Positions 46,076-55,544 of a stretch of 64,000 nucleotides of DNA are shown one piece after another. The translations under genes were made by a program, and so were the position numbers. Position 1 is the first letter of the stretch. Each line of letters opens with the position of its first letter. The DNA is taken from NCBI RefSeq assembly GCF_020526085.1, contig NZ_CP084874.1, forward strand, positions 2,976,001-3,040,000, read 5' to 3'. Below the pieces are notes generated by a model, which worked only from the letters and a program-made list of their open reading frames with translations, did no database searches and had not been told where the DNA came from. Origin of the DNA: Klebsiella africana. GTDB lineage: Bacteria; Pseudomonadota; Gammaproteobacteria; Enterobacterales; Enterobacteriaceae.

Positions 46076-48361
46076 ATGGAAAAAAACGCTTCTCTGCCTT
46101 TCGGCAGTTTCAACTCATTGGCATTGTTTACGGGTCTGTGTCTGGGTGCCTCACCGGCAACGGGCATCGCAGCGGAAAAATCGGTCAAAAATAGTGAAGA
46201 GACGCTGGTGGTGGAAGCCAGCCCACCTTCACTTTATTCTCCCGGCGCCTCTGCCGATCCGAAATTCAATAAACCGCTGGTCGATACCACCCGCACCATC
46301 ACCGTGATCCCGGAACAGGTGATTAAAGATCAGGGCGTCACCAACCTGACTGACGCCCTCAAAAACGTCCCCGGCGTCGGGGCGTTTTATGCCGGGGAGA
46401 ATGGCAGCTCAACCACCGGAGATGCCATCTACATGCGCGGCGTGGATACCTCTAACAGCATCTATGTGGACGGCATTCGCGACATCGGCAGCGTGACGCG
46501 CGATACCTTCAATACCCAGCAGGTGGAAGTCATCAAAGGGCCCGCCGGCACGGACTATGGCCGCAGCGCGCCCTCCGGCTCGATCAATATGATCAGCAAG
46601 CAGCCGCGCCTTGACTCCGGGATCGACGGTTCAGCCAGCATCGGCAGCGCCTGGTCGCGCCGGGGCACTCTCGACCTTAACCAGGCGTTTAGCGATAACG
46701 CTGCGTTCCGTCTGAACCTGATGGGGGAAAAAACCCATGACGCCGGTCGGGACCGCATTGAAAACGAACGCTATGGCATCGCACCGTCGCTGGCCTTCGG
46801 ACTCGATACCCCAACTCGTCTGTATCTGAACTATCTGCACGTCCGGCAGAACAACACCCCGGATGGCGGGATCCCCACCGTCGGCCTGCCGGGCTATTCG
46901 GCGCCTTCGCCGAAATATGCCGCGCTCAACTCCGCCGGCAAGGTCGATACCAACAATTTCTATGGCACCGACTCCGATTATGATAAATCCACCACCGACA
47001 GCGGCACCCTGCGCTTCGAACATGATCTGACGGACAATACCACCGTGCGCAATACCACCCGTTGGTCGCGGGTGAAACAGGAGTATCTTCTGACCGCGGT
47101 GATGGGCGGCGCGAGCAATATCACCGCTCCTGATATCAATGACGTCAACACCTGGAGCTGGTCGCGTCTGGTTAATACCAAAGATGTCAGCAACCGCATT
47201 CTGACCAACCAGACCAATATCACCTCGACGTTCAATACCGGCTCGATAGGCCATGACATCAGCGCTGGCGTGGAGTTCACCCGGGAAAACCAGACCAACT
47301 ATGGCGTTAACGCCCTGACCGCGCCGGCGGTGAATCTCTACCATCCGGTGAGTCACCTGTCGATTGGCGGGCTGGACAGAAACGGGGCGAACGCCAACGG
47401 CCAGACCGATACCTTCGGGATTTATGCCTTCGATACGCTGGCGCTGACCGAGCGGATTGAGGTCAACGGCGGACTGCGTCTCGACAATTACCATACCAAA
47501 TATGACAGCGCCACCGCCTGCGGCGGTAGCGGACGCGGGGCTATCGCCTGCCCGCCTGGCCAGTCGACCGGCAGCCCGGTCACCACCGTCGACACCGCCA
47601 AATCCGGCAATCTGGTTAACTGGAAAGCCGGGGCGCTGTACCACTTAACCGAGCAGGGCAATGTCTACGTCAACTACGCTATCTCACAGCAGCCGCCGGG
47701 GGGCAGCAGCTTCGCCCTGGCCGCCAGCGGCAGCGGCAACAGCGCTAACCGCACCGACTTTAAGCCGCAGAAGGCAAAATCCAGCGAGCTGGGCACCAAG
47801 TGGCAAATCTTCGACAAACGTCTGCTGCTCAGCGCGGCGTTATTCCGTACGGATATTGAAAACGAAGTGGCCGCCAACGATGACGGGACCTGGTCGCAGT
47901 ATGGCAAAAAGCGCGTGGAGGGGTATGAGCTCTCCGCGACCGGAAACCTGACCGCGGACTGGACGATCATCGCGGGCTACACTCAGCAGCATGCGACAGT
48001 GACAGAGGGGCAGAATGTGGCGCAGGATGGATCTTCCGCCCTGGCCTACACCCCGAAACATGCCTTTACGCTATGGACGCAGTATCAAGCCACCAGCGAT
48101 CTGTCCGTCGGCGGCGGTGTGCGCTATGTCGGGAGCCTGCGCCGGGGCAGCGATGGCGCGGTCGGTACCCCGGATCACACCGAGGGCTACTGGGTCGCCG
48201 ATGCCAAACTGGGCTATCGGGTCAACAGCAACCTCGATCTGCAGCTCAATATGTACAACCTGTTTGATACCGATTACGTGGCCTCCATCAACAAGAGCGG
48301 CTATCGCTATCATCCGGGCGAGCCCCGTACCTTTATGCTGACGGCGAACGTCCATTTCTGA
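46076..48361 (+). CDS. fiu: Fiu, catecholate siderophore TonB-dependent receptor
   Basis: 761-residue outer-membrane receptor, close to the 760 of E. coli Fiu. The ATG at 46076 (MEKNASLPFGSFNSLALF) is chosen over a GTG at 46043 because it aligns with the E. coli start. A signal peptide of about 32 residues ends near GIAA, followed by a TonB box (ETLVVEAS), a plug domain and a 22-strand barrel ending in the aromatic TANVHF. Distinctive Fiu blocks include DPKFNKPLVDTTRTITV, NVPGVGAFYAGENG and NKSGYRYHPGEPRTF. It takes up monomeric catecholate-iron and catechol-cephalosporins. It is followed by piuC; the pair is Fur-type controlled. Confidence 0.95.
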   Translation: MEKNASLPFGSFNSLALFTGLCLGASPATGIAAEKSVKNSEETLVVEASPPSLYSPGASADPKFNKPLVDTTRTITVIPEQVIKDQGVTNLTDALKNVPGVGAFYAGENGSSTTGDAIYMRGVDTSNSIYVDGIRDIGSVTRDTFNTQQVEVIKGPAGTDYGRSAPSGSINMISKQPRLDSGIDGSASIGSAWSRRGTLDLNQAFSDNAAFRLNLMGEKTHDAGRDRIENERYGIAPSLAFGLDTPTRLYLNYLHVRQNNTPDGGIPTVGLPGYSAPSPKYAALNSAGKVDTNNFYGTDSDYDKSTTDSGTLRFEHDLTDNTTVRNTTRWSRVKQEYLLTAVMGGASNITAPDINDVNTWSWSRLVNTKDVSNRILTNQTNITSTFNTGSIGHDISAGVEFTRENQTNYGVNALTAPAVNLYHPVSHLSIGGLDRNGANANGQTDTFGIYAFDTLALTERIEVNGGLRLDNYHTKYDSATACGGSGRGAIACPPGQSTGSPVTTVDTAKSGNLVNWKAGALYHLTEQGNVYVNYAISQQPPGGSSFALAASGSGNSANRTDFKPQKAKSSELGTKWQIFDKRLLLSAALFRTDIENEVAANDDGTWSQYGKKRVEGYELSATGNLTADWTIIAGYTQQHATVTEGQNVAQDGSSALAYTPKHAFTLWTQYQATSDLSVGGGVRYVGSLRRGSDGAVGTPDHTEGYWVADAKLGYRVNSNLDLQLNMYNLFDTDYVASINKSGYRYHPGEPRTFMLTANVHF

Positions 48362-48409
48362 GTTTGTGCGTGGGGCCGTTGCGCCCCACCTTTTAGAGAG
48401 AACACCGCA

Positions 48410-49087
48410 ATGATGTATCACATTCCTGACGTGCTATCGACAGACCAGGTGGCGGAATTTACCCGACAGCTGGCGCAGGCCGAGTGGGTCGACGGGCGGG
48501 TTACGGTCGGCAGCCAGGGGGCGGCCGTCAAACAGAACCAGCAGATCGATACCCGAACGCCGCTGTATGCCCAGCTGCAGACCGCTGTGCTCGACGCGCT
48601 GCGCGGCCATCCGCAGTTTTTTTCCGCCGCGCTGCCGCGGACGATTTCCGCACCGTTGTTTAATCGCTATGGGCCAGGTGAGACCTATGGTTTTCATGTC
48701 GATGGCGCCGTTCGCCAGATCGGCGAGGCGGGCTGGATGCGCACTGACCTGTCGGCAACGCTATTTCTTTGCGATCCGGAGAGCTATGAGGGCGGTGAAC
48801 TGGTGATGGAAGACACCTATGGCCAGCACCGGGTGAAACTCCCGGCCGGGCATCTGGTGCTCTATCCCGCCAGCAGCCTGCACTGCGTCACCCCGGTCAC
48901 CCGCGGCGTACGTCAGGCCTCTTTTCTGTGGATCCAGTCGATGGTCCGCGACGATAAACAGCGCGCGATGCTCTACGACCTGGACCGTACCATCCAGTCT
49001 CTGAAGGCCCGCTTTGGCGACGGAGAAGAGGTCCTCTCCCTGCTCAATATGTATCACAACCTGCTGCGCCAGTGGACGGAAGTATGA
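48410..49087 (+). CDS. piuC: PiuC (YbiX), PKHD-type Fe(II)/2-oxoglutarate hydroxylase
   Basis: 225-residue cytoplasmic dioxygenase, the same length as E. coli YbiX. The iron-binding residues are His and Asp in [10 protein letters not shown] (about 94-103) and the distal His in [12 protein letters not shown] (about 160). Further conserved parts are [14 protein letters not shown] and [12 protein letters not shown]. It is encoded 48 bases after fiu as in E. coli, in a two-gene iron operon. It is thought to aid release or modification of siderophore iron, but the substrate is not established. Confidence 0.93.
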   Translation: MMYHIPDVLSTDQVAEFTRQLAQAEWVDGRVTVGSQGAAVKQNQQIDTRTPLYAQLQTAVLDALRGHPQFFSAALPRTISAPLFNRYGPGETYGFHVDGAVRQIGEAGWMRTDLSATLFLCDPESYEGGELVMEDTYGQHRVKLPAGHLVLYPASSLHCVTPVTRGVRQASFLWIQSMVRDDKQRAMLYDLDRTIQSLKARFGDGEEVLSLLNMYHNLLRQWTEV

Positions 49088-49155
49088 TCCGCTGATCGCA
49101 AGCAGGGAGGACGAGGCAATAGACTGGCCGTCCGCTGGCCAGTTTTCAACAGAGA

Positions 49156-49794
49156 TTAAAACCGATAGCCTGCGGAGAACATAAACACCCACGGATCCAG
49201 GCGGGTGCTGACTTTCTGGTCCACGCCGCCGGCTTTGAATTTCACATCGGTATCGATATCCATGTACCACACCGACATATTCAGCAGCCAGTCGCGGTTA
49301 ATCAGATAATCGAGGCCAACCTGCCCCGCCGCGCCCCAGGAGTCTTTGAGGCTCAGATCGGAAAGCCCGGCCGCCTTACCGGTGTCGTTAAAGTCTTCAT
49401 TAAAGAAGGTGGTGTAGTTGATACCGGCCCCCACGTACGGGCGCACCTTGCTTTGCGCATCGCCAAAGTACCACTGCGCCATCAGGGTGGGTGGCAGCTG
49501 ATGAACGGTGGCGATGGTCCCGGTTGGCCCGGTGCCGACCTTATGACGGAACGGCGTTGCCGCCAGTAATTCCACGCCAATGTTATCGGTCGCCATATAG
49601 GTAAAGGTTAAACCCAGCTGGGTGTTGTTACTGACGTTGAAACTGCCAAGGCTACCCAGCACATTGTCAGAGCCCTCCGTCGGACGGACGGTAGCGGTCC
49701 CGGCACGAATGAAAAATTCACCCGCCTCATGCGCCCAGACGCTGCCGGTAGAAAGCGTGCCAAGAATCAATGCCGCCGCTGCTAACTTCTTCAT
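49156..49794 (-). CDS. ompW: OmpW, outer membrane protein W
   Basis: 212-residue eight-stranded beta-barrel precursor. The ATG at 49794 (MKKLAAAALILGTLSTGSVWAHEAG) gives a clear signal peptide cleaved after VWA and the E. coli length; the upstream extension is rejected. Conserved features are FIRAGTATVRPTEGS, ATPFRHKVG and the C-terminal SAGYRF, which BAM recognises. It forms a narrow hydrophobic channel, acts as colicin S4 receptor in E. coli, and is regulated by FNR and stress signals. Confidence 0.95.
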   Translation of the reverse strand: MKKLAAAALILGTLSTGSVWAHEAGEFFIRAGTATVRPTEGSDNVLGSLGSFNVSNNTQLGLTFTYMATDNIGVELLAATPFRHKVGTGPTGTIATVHQLPPTLMAQWYFGDAQSKVRPYVGAGINYTTFFNEDFNDTGKAAGLSDLSLKDSWGAAGQVGLDYLINRDWLLNMSVWYMDIDTDVKFKAGGVDQKVSTRLDPWVFMFSAGYRF

Positions 49795-49853
49795 ATCCAC
49801 TTCCTCATTATGGTTTTTCAGCGCGGCCAAATATACCTATAACGAGTTACGTT

Positions 49854-49910
49854 TGATCTGTTTTAGATCACACTAAATCCTTAGATTTAACATTTATTGA
49901 TCCAGATTAA
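49854..49910. promoter_or_regulatory. Inverted repeat and FNR-like site upstream of ompW
   Basis: TGATCT-GTTTT-AGATCA (49854-49870) is an interrupted palindrome. TTGAT-CCAG-ATTAA (49897-49910) resembles the FNR box TTGAT-N4-ATCAA with one mismatch. ompW in E. coli is FNR regulated. Factor assignment is inference. Confidence 0.35.
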
Positions 49911-50063
49911 TTTTTGCAACCGATCGCAATGTGCTGATTCCTTTTCACATCAATTTTCACTATTCGAACAAAAAATTATTTCTGCCCCTCTTGCCGCCGC
50001 TGAGGCGGCTGGATAAGTTAACTGCCGACAATCTGTGTTGATGCGTTTTTTTCAGGTGTAATT

Positions 50064-50477
50064 ATGAGTGAAATCAACCCGTGCATGACGTGCGGTGCCT
50101 GTTGTGCGTATTTTCGAGTCTCTTTCTACTGGGCGGAAGCCGACGACGCGGGTGGCCTGGTCCCCTCTGCGCTGACCGAGCCGCTGACCCCCTTCCTGCG
50201 CTGCATGAGCGGCACTAACCAACGCCAGAGCCGCTGCGCAGCGTTGTCTGGCAACATTGGTGAGGCCGTCCACTGCACTATCTATGAAAACCGGCCCTCA
50301 CCGTGCCGCGAATTCGCCATGTCCGGGGAAAATGGCGAGGAAAACGATGCCTGCAACCGGGCACGGGCGCGCTACGGCCTGCCACCATTGCGGCCTCTTT
50401 ACAAAGATATACCTGCCCTGACCGGCGCAGAGAGTGCTACGACGCAACGATTTGCGGTACAATCGCCGGCTAGTTAA
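50064..50477 (+). CDS. YkgJ-type cysteine-cluster (UPF0153) protein
   Basis: 137-residue small cytoplasmic protein. The N-terminal cysteine motif is [13 protein letters not shown], followed by a second half [14 protein letters not shown] (about residue 72) and CNRAR; this is the zinc/iron-chelating pattern of the YkgJ/UPF0153 family. The start follows a weak AGGTG ribosome site. Function is unknown. Its end lies 25 bases before yciC. E. coli has different genes (yciE/F/G) beside ompW, so this is a local difference. Confidence 0.8.
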   Translation: MSEINPCMTCGACCAYFRVSFYWAEADDAGGLVPSALTEPLTPFLRCMSGTNQRQSRCAALSGNIGEAVHCTIYENRPSPCREFAMSGENGEENDACNRARARYGLPPLRPLYKDIPALTGAESATTQRFAVQSPAS

Positions 50478-50502
50478 CACCTGCGACACTCAAGGAGAAT
50501 GC

Positions 50503-51246
50503 ATGTCTATCACGGCGAAGTCCGTCTACCGTGACACCGGGAATTTTTTTCGTAATCAGTTCATTACCATTTTGCTGATTGCGCTGTTGTGCGCGTTCAT
50601 CACGGTAGTACTTGGCCATGCCTTTTCACCCAGCGACGAGCAGCTGTCGATCCTCAGCGAAGGGGATAACCTCGCCGGTAGCGCCGGCCTGTTCGAGCTG
50701 GTGCAGAACATGACGCCGGAGCAGCAGCAGGTTCTGCTGCGCGCCTCGGCGGCATCGACCTTTTCAGGTCTGGTGGGTAATGCGATCCTTGTCGGCGGCA
50801 TCCTGCTGCTGATCCAGCTGGTCTCTGCCGGTCATCGTGTCAGCGCCCTGCGTGCCATCGGCGCCTCGGCGCCGGTGCTGCCGAAGCTGCTGCTGCTGAT
50901 CCTGTTCACCACCTTCCTGGTGCAAATGGGGATGATGTTAGTGCTGGTGCCCGGCGTGCTGCTGGCCATCGTGCTGGCCTTTGCGCCGATCATGCTGGTA
51001 CAGGACAAAATGGGCATCCTCAGCGCCATGCGCAGCAGCATGCGCCTGGCGTGGGCCAACCTGCGGCTGGTGGCGCCAGCCATTATTGGCTGGCTGGCGG
51101 CAAAAACCCTGCTGTTACTGCTCGCTTCCAGTTTTGCCGTCCTGACGCCGAATGTAGGGGCAGTGGTCATCAACACCATCAGCAACCTGATTTCCGCCCT
51201 GTTGCTGATCTATTTATTCCGCGTATATATGCTTATCCGCAGCTAA
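50503..51246 (+). CDS. yciC: YciC, UPF0259 inner-membrane protein
   Basis: 247-residue polytopic membrane protein with about six hydrophobic segments. The ATG at 50503 follows AAGGAGAAT and matches the E. coli opening [19 protein letters not shown]. The upstream open frame from 50434 overlaps the preceding gene and is rejected. It precedes yciB by 54 bases as in E. coli. Function is not known. Confidence 0.93.
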   Translation: MSITAKSVYRDTGNFFRNQFITILLIALLCAFITVVLGHAFSPSDEQLSILSEGDNLAGSAGLFELVQNMTPEQQQVLLRASAASTFSGLVGNAILVGGILLLIQLVSAGHRVSALRAIGASAPVLPKLLLLILFTTFLVQMGMMLVLVPGVLLAIVLAFAPIMLVQDKMGILSAMRSSMRLAWANLRLVAPAIIGWLAAKTLLLLLASSFAVLTPNVGAVVINTISNLISALLLIYLFRVYMLIRS

Positions 51247-51300
51247 TTTTAACCAGGATCGGGGGCATCCCCGGTCCGTCCTGAAAGACGGGATCGATGT

Positions 51301-51840
51301 ATGAAGCAGTTTCTGGATTTTTTACCGCTGGTGGTCTTCTTTGCCTTCTATAAGCTTTACGATATCTATGCCGCCACCACGGCGCTGATTGTGGCGACCG
51401 CCATCGTGCTGATCTACAGCTGGGTGCGCTATCGTAAAGTCGAAAAAATGGCGCTGGTCACCTTTGTGCTGGTGGCCGTCTTTGGCGGGTTAACCATCTT
51501 CTTCCACAATGATGAGTTTATTAAATGGAAGGTGACGGTGATTTATGCCCTGTTCGCCGGCGCGCTGCTGTTCAGCCAGTGGGTGATGAAAAAGCCGCTG
51601 ATCCAGCGCATGCTGGGCAAAGAGCTGACCCTGCCGCAGCAGGTCTGGTCGCGGCTTAACCTGGCCTGGGCAGTATTCTTTATCCTCTGTGGGCTGGCCA
51701 ATATCTATATCGCGTTCTGGCTGCCGCAAAATATCTGGGTCAACTTCAAGGTCTTTGGCTTAACCGCCCTCACGCTGGTCTTTACGCTGCTGAGCGGGAT
51801 CTACATCTACCGTCATATGCCCCAGGACGACCACCACTAA
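51301..51840 (+). CDS. yciB: YciB (IspZ), inner-membrane intracellular septation protein A
   Basis: 179-residue membrane protein with five hydrophobic helices, the same length as the E. coli protein. It begins [30 protein letters not shown], and [26 protein letters not shown] is characteristic. In E. coli YciB interacts with cell-elongation and division proteins and with DcrB in envelope lipid homeostasis. Confidence 0.95.
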   Translation: MKQFLDFLPLVVFFAFYKLYDIYAATTALIVATAIVLIYSWVRYRKVEKMALVTFVLVAVFGGLTIFFHNDEFIKWKVTVIYALFAGALLFSQWVMKKPLIQRMLGKELTLPQQVWSRLNLAWAVFFILCGLANIYIAFWLPQNIWVNFKVFGLTALTLVFTLLSGIYIYRHMPQDDHH

Positions 51841-52045
51841 TTGCTCCGCCGGCGCGCCAACGCGCGCCGCGCTCACCCCGGACGATCTCACTGCGCTGGC
51901 AACCGTTCCCTGCAATCACAACTTCCGCACATAACCTGACAGCGTTTCCGCCACAATACGCAAGTTCCCTACATGATTTCTCTCAACAGCATAAAAAATT
52001 GCGGTAATTGTGAGGATTTTATGGAGATTCATTTCCTTACATTGT

Positions 52046-52064
52046 AATGATAATGGTTATCATT
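52046..52064. promoter_or_regulatory. Fur box upstream of the IroN-like receptor
   Basis: AATGATAA-TGG-TTATCATT is a perfect inverted repeat and matches the 19-bp Fur consensus at nearly all positions. It lies 45 bases before the receptor start, in the promoter. Iron-Fur repression is strongly expected. Confidence 0.85.
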
Positions 52065-52108
52065 AATATTCTCGATCTCATTTTATTGGCTTTGAAAAGG
52101 ATATTTAT

Positions 52109-54292
52109 ATGAGATCGCTGCAATATTATGCTCCAACGACCCTGGCGCTGGTCATATCCAGTCTGCTCGTCCCGAACGCCTTTGCTGAAGAGTCAGAACA
52201 AGATACCGAAACGATGATTGTGCGCAGTACGGCGGAAGAGGCGCTTAAGCAACAGCCCGGGGTGTCGATTATCACGGCAGAGGATATTGCTAAGCAGCCG
52301 CCGGTCAACGATCTCTCAGACATCATCCGTAAAATGCCCGGGGTGAATTTGACCGGCAACAGCGCCAGCGGCAGTCGGGGCAACAACCGCCAGATTGATA
52401 TTCGCGGCATGGGGCCGGAGAACACCCTGATCCTGATAGATGGGGTACCGGTCACGTCACGTAACGCGGTTCGCTATAGCTGGCGCGGCGAACGCGATAC
52501 CCGGGGCGACAGCAACTGGGTACCTGCCGAAATGGTCGAGCGAATTGAAGTTCTCCGCGGTCCGGCTGCCGCACGCTATGGTTCCGGCGCGGCGGGGGGA
52601 GTGGTCAACATCATTACCAAACGCCCGACCAACAACTGGCACGGTTCGCTCTCTTTCTTCACCAATCAGCCGGAAAACAACAAGGAAGGCACGACTAATC
52701 GCGCTAATTTCAATCTCAGCGGCCCACTGGCCGGCGAGGCGCTGACCATGCGCCTGTATGGCAATATCAATAAAACGGAACCCGACGCCTGGGACATTAA
52801 CCATGCGCAAAACGGCTCTTACGCTGCGGGACGTGAAGGGGTCCGCAATAAAGACATTAACGCCCTACTGTCATGGAAAATGACCCCGCAACAAATTCTC
52901 GATTTCAGCTACGCCTACAGCCGTCAGGGGAATATCTATGCCGGTGATACTCAATACAGCAACGGCAATCTTAGCCCGAACGGGCTGGTAGACTCCCTGT
53001 ACGGCCACGAAACTAATCGCCTCTATCGCCAGTCCTGGGGACTGACCTACAACGGTCTATGGGATTGGGGTCAGTCCAAAGCCGGTGTTTACTACGAGAA
53101 AACCAACAATACCCGACTGCAGGAAGGCTCTACCGGCCGCGTCGAAGGTATGATCAACAGTGAAGATTATGCCACCAGCCGTCTGGAATCCTGGCGTACT
53201 ACCTCGGAATTCAATGTGCCTTTTTACTGGCTGGCAGACCAGACGCTGACGCTGGGAATGGAATGGAATCATGATAAGCTCGACGACCCGGCATCGATGC
53301 AGGCCACTAACAGCAACGGCGAGACTATCCCCGGAACGTCGGGCGATCCTGCGCAACGGAGTACCAAAAACAGCGCCACTCTCACCGGGATCTATCTGGA
53401 GGATAATATCGAAGCCGTACCCGGCACCAACCTGATCCCCGGCATTCGCTTTGATTATCATAATCAGTTTGGTAGCAACTGGAGTCCAAGCCTCAACGTG
53501 TCTCAAGCGCTGGGCGATATGTTCACGCTGAAGGCCGGTATCGCGCGCGTGTTTAAAGCGCCTAACCTCTATCAATCTAGTGAGGGCTATTTGCTCTCCA
53601 CCCGCGGCAACGGTTGTCCGAACACGATCGCCGAAGGCAGCTGCTATCTGCTGGGCAACCCTGACCTCGATCCGGAAATCAGTATTAACAAAGAGATCGG
53701 TATCGAATTTAACCTTAATGGTTACGCAGCCGGAGTCACCTGGTTTCGCAACGATTACAAAAACAAAATCGTCTCCGGAACCGAGGTGCTGGGCTATACC
53801 TCCAGCGGCAATAATATTCTGCAGTGGCAGAACGGCGGCAAAGCCGTGGTCGAGGGGCTGGAAGGAAATCTGCTGATCCCGGTGCTGGCTGATATCCTCA
53901 GCTGGCGGACCAATGCCACCTGGATGCTCAAATCTGAAAGTAAAGAGACAGGCAACCCGCTGTCGGTCATCCCGAAATATACCGTTAACACGATGCTCGA
54001 CTGGCAGGTAAACGACGCCCTGTCTGCGAATGTTAACTGGACGCTTTATGGCCGTCAGAAGCCGCGTCAGTATGCGGAGATCCGCAACGAAACCGGAACC
54101 CTTGCCACCACCGAGGTTGGCGCCTATTCCATCGTGGGTATTGGTACTCAGTATCAGCTAAACCGGGATATTCGCCTGAACGCCGGAATAAGTAATCTAT
54201 TTGATAAGCAACTGTATCGCGAAAATGCCGGCGCCTCGACCTACAATGAGCCTGGCCGCGCGTATTACGCCGGAGTGACCCTCTCCTTCTGA
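52109..54292 (+). CDS. iroN: IroN-like catecholate siderophore receptor (FepA family)
   Basis: 727-residue TonB-dependent outer-membrane receptor. A signal peptide ends near NAFA; the TonB box is ETMIVRST. The plug and barrel match my recollection of IroN more than FepA: LKQQPGVSIITAEDI, NDLSDIIRKMPGVNLTGNSASG, KRPTNNWHGSLSFFTNQPEN, and the end STYNEPGRAYYAGVTLSF. IroN imports salmochelin and enterobactin. No iroBCDE genes lie nearby, so this is a stand-alone chromosomal receptor. It is placed between yciB and yciA, where E. coli has none, and carries a strong Fur box. Confidence 0.85.
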   Translation: MRSLQYYAPTTLALVISSLLVPNAFAEESEQDTETMIVRSTAEEALKQQPGVSIITAEDIAKQPPVNDLSDIIRKMPGVNLTGNSASGSRGNNRQIDIRGMGPENTLILIDGVPVTSRNAVRYSWRGERDTRGDSNWVPAEMVERIEVLRGPAAARYGSGAAGGVVNIITKRPTNNWHGSLSFFTNQPENNKEGTTNRANFNLSGPLAGEALTMRLYGNINKTEPDAWDINHAQNGSYAAGREGVRNKDINALLSWKMTPQQILDFSYAYSRQGNIYAGDTQYSNGNLSPNGLVDSLYGHETNRLYRQSWGLTYNGLWDWGQSKAGVYYEKTNNTRLQEGSTGRVEGMINSEDYATSRLESWRTTSEFNVPFYWLADQTLTLGMEWNHDKLDDPASMQATNSNGETIPGTSGDPAQRSTKNSATLTGIYLEDNIEAVPGTNLIPGIRFDYHNQFGSNWSPSLNVSQALGDMFTLKAGIARVFKAPNLYQSSEGYLLSTRGNGCPNTIAEGSCYLLGNPDLDPEISINKEIGIEFNLNGYAAGVTWFRNDYKNKIVSGTEVLGYTSSGNNILQWQNGGKAVVEGLEGNLLIPVLADILSWRTNATWMLKSESKETGNPLSVIPKYTVNTMLDWQVNDALSANVNWTLYGRQKPRQYAEIRNETGTLATTEVGAYSIVGIGTQYQLNRDIRLNAGISNLFDKQLYRENAGASTYNEPGRAYYAGVTLSF

Positions 54293-54299
54293 ACCACCG

Positions 54300-54317
54300 C
54301 GCCCGCGCCAGCGGGCG
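54300..54317 (+). terminator. Hairpin downstream of iroN-like gene
   Basis: CGCCCGC (54300-54306) pairs with GCGGGCG (54311-54317), followed by tattcccct. It lies 8 bases after the stop. Confidence 0.55.
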
Positions 54318-54391
54318 TATTCCCCTATTCTCACTGAGCTATTTTCATAGTAGCATCCCGCTGATCGTCTTTGACCACAACAGAGTAGAGC

Positions 54392-54790
54392 ATGACAACA
54401 ACAGATCTCGCCCCAAAGGGCGAAATGGTTTTACGTACTCTTGCCATGCCGGCGGATACGAATGCCAATGGGGATATTTTTGGCGGCTGGCTGATGTCGC
54501 AGATGGATATTGGCGGCGCCATTATGGCCAAAGAGATCGCCCAAGGTCGCGTGGTGACCGTACGGGTGGATGGGATGACCTTTTTACGCCCGGTCGCCGT
54601 TGGCGACGTGGTGTGCTGCTACGCCCGCTGTGTGAAGCGCGGAAACACCTCGGTAACTATTAACATCGAAGTGTGGGTGAAAAAAGTCTCTTCAGAACCG
54701 ATTGGCCAACGCTACAAGGCGACGGAAGCGCTGTTTATCTACGTTGCCGTTGATAATCAGGGAAAACCACGTCCTCTGCCAGCGGAATAA
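54392..54790 (+). CDS. yciA: YciA, acyl-CoA thioesterase
   Basis: 132-residue hotdog-fold thioesterase, the E. coli length. Active-site region: TLAMPADTNANGDIFGGWLMSQMDIGGAIMA (residues 13-43, with the catalytic Asn/Asp). It hydrolyses a broad range of acyl-CoAs and is inhibited by CoA. In E. coli tonB follows; here yniB follows convergently, marking a synteny break. Confidence 0.95.
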   Translation: MTTTDLAPKGEMVLRTLAMPADTNANGDIFGGWLMSQMDIGGAIMAKEIAQGRVVTVRVDGMTFLRPVAVGDVVCCYARCVKRGNTSVTINIEVWVKKVSSEPIGQRYKATEALFIYVAVDNQGKPRPLPAE

Positions 54791-54792
54791 GA

Positions 54793-54816
54793 AGGTGCCC
54801 GGCTTGCCGGGCACCT
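54793..54816. terminator. Hairpin between convergent yciA and yniB
   Basis: A perfect 11-bp stem AGGTGCCCGGC / GCCGGGCACCT with a 2-base spacer. It lies directly after yciA and 4 bases beyond the yniB stop; it may serve both genes. Confidence 0.6.
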
Positions 54817-54819
54817 GAC

Positions 54820-55356
54820 TTACAGAAAGCCCAGCAGCGAAAAAAAGAAGTAACCGATGACAATCACGATCACCGGCAGCACGTACAGTGGGAAATACTG
54901 CACCAGGATAGTATGGCGCGGAACCACAATGCGTTCGGCGAGCTGCTCGCGGGTTAACCCATCTACGCCTTTGGCCTGCTCAAGGATCAGCTGGTCCTCA
55001 ATCCCCTCGCGGAGAAATTTCGCCTGCCGCGCCATCCGCGCGCCGGAAGCCTGCAGGGCCATGCCGACGAACACCAGAATGAAGATGATCCAGAAGCCGA
55101 TGTTCAGGCTATGGTGAAAATCCGGCAGCGGTGAGTTGTACCAGAAAAAGTTCAGGAACGGCGTGTTAAAGCGCATCATCTCAATCATCACGTGCGCAAA
55201 ATCCATCATTACCGCATCAATGCCGGGTTTCTTTTCACTGTGCTCATACATAAATTTGAGCACAGAAATCAGCGTCGACAGCACGGCGGGAATAAAGATA
55301 ACCCATCCTAAAATGCGTTTAATAACCGCTATGCGTCCAGCTTGTTGGTACGTCAT
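54820..55356 (-). CDS. yniB: YniB family membrane protein
   Basis: 178-residue inner-membrane protein with about four hydrophobic segments (residues 14-32, 85-105 and 148-175 clear). It begins MTYQQAGRIAVIKRILGWVIFIP as in E. coli YniB and precedes hxpB divergently as in that organism. Function is unknown. The ribosome site is AAGGGGAA. Confidence 0.9.
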   Translation of the reverse strand: MTYQQAGRIAVIKRILGWVIFIPAVLSTLISVLKFMYEHSEKKPGIDAVMMDFAHVMIEMMRFNTPFLNFFWYNSPLPDFHHSLNIGFWIIFILVFVGMALQASGARMARQAKFLREGIEDQLILEQAKGVDGLTREQLAERIVVPRHTILVQYFPLYVLPVIVIVIGYFFFSLLGFL

Positions 55357-55544
55357 GAGTTCCCCTTGTTAAAGACGCGTTGGTGGTTCGCCTGCTGCCA
55401 GTTGCGTGGCGCTGGCTTCCCTCGCTCCCCCGAGTATGTCGAGTATAAGTCTATCTGCCACGGCGAATTTCGCCCAATAATGCGCGGTATGATATACCAT
55501 GATTGCCGATTCGTTTATCTGATTACGCAACAGGAGAAGGACAT

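Noticed and set aside
46631..47644. 337-codon open frame on the minus strand opposite fiu
   Set aside because: It lies wholly inside the clear fiu reading frame, has no ribosome site and no recognised domain.
49854..49870. CRP site reading of the TGATCT/AGATCA repeat before ompW
   Set aside because: The half-site spacing is too long for a CRP site (TGTGA-N6-TCACA), so it is listed only as an inverted repeat.
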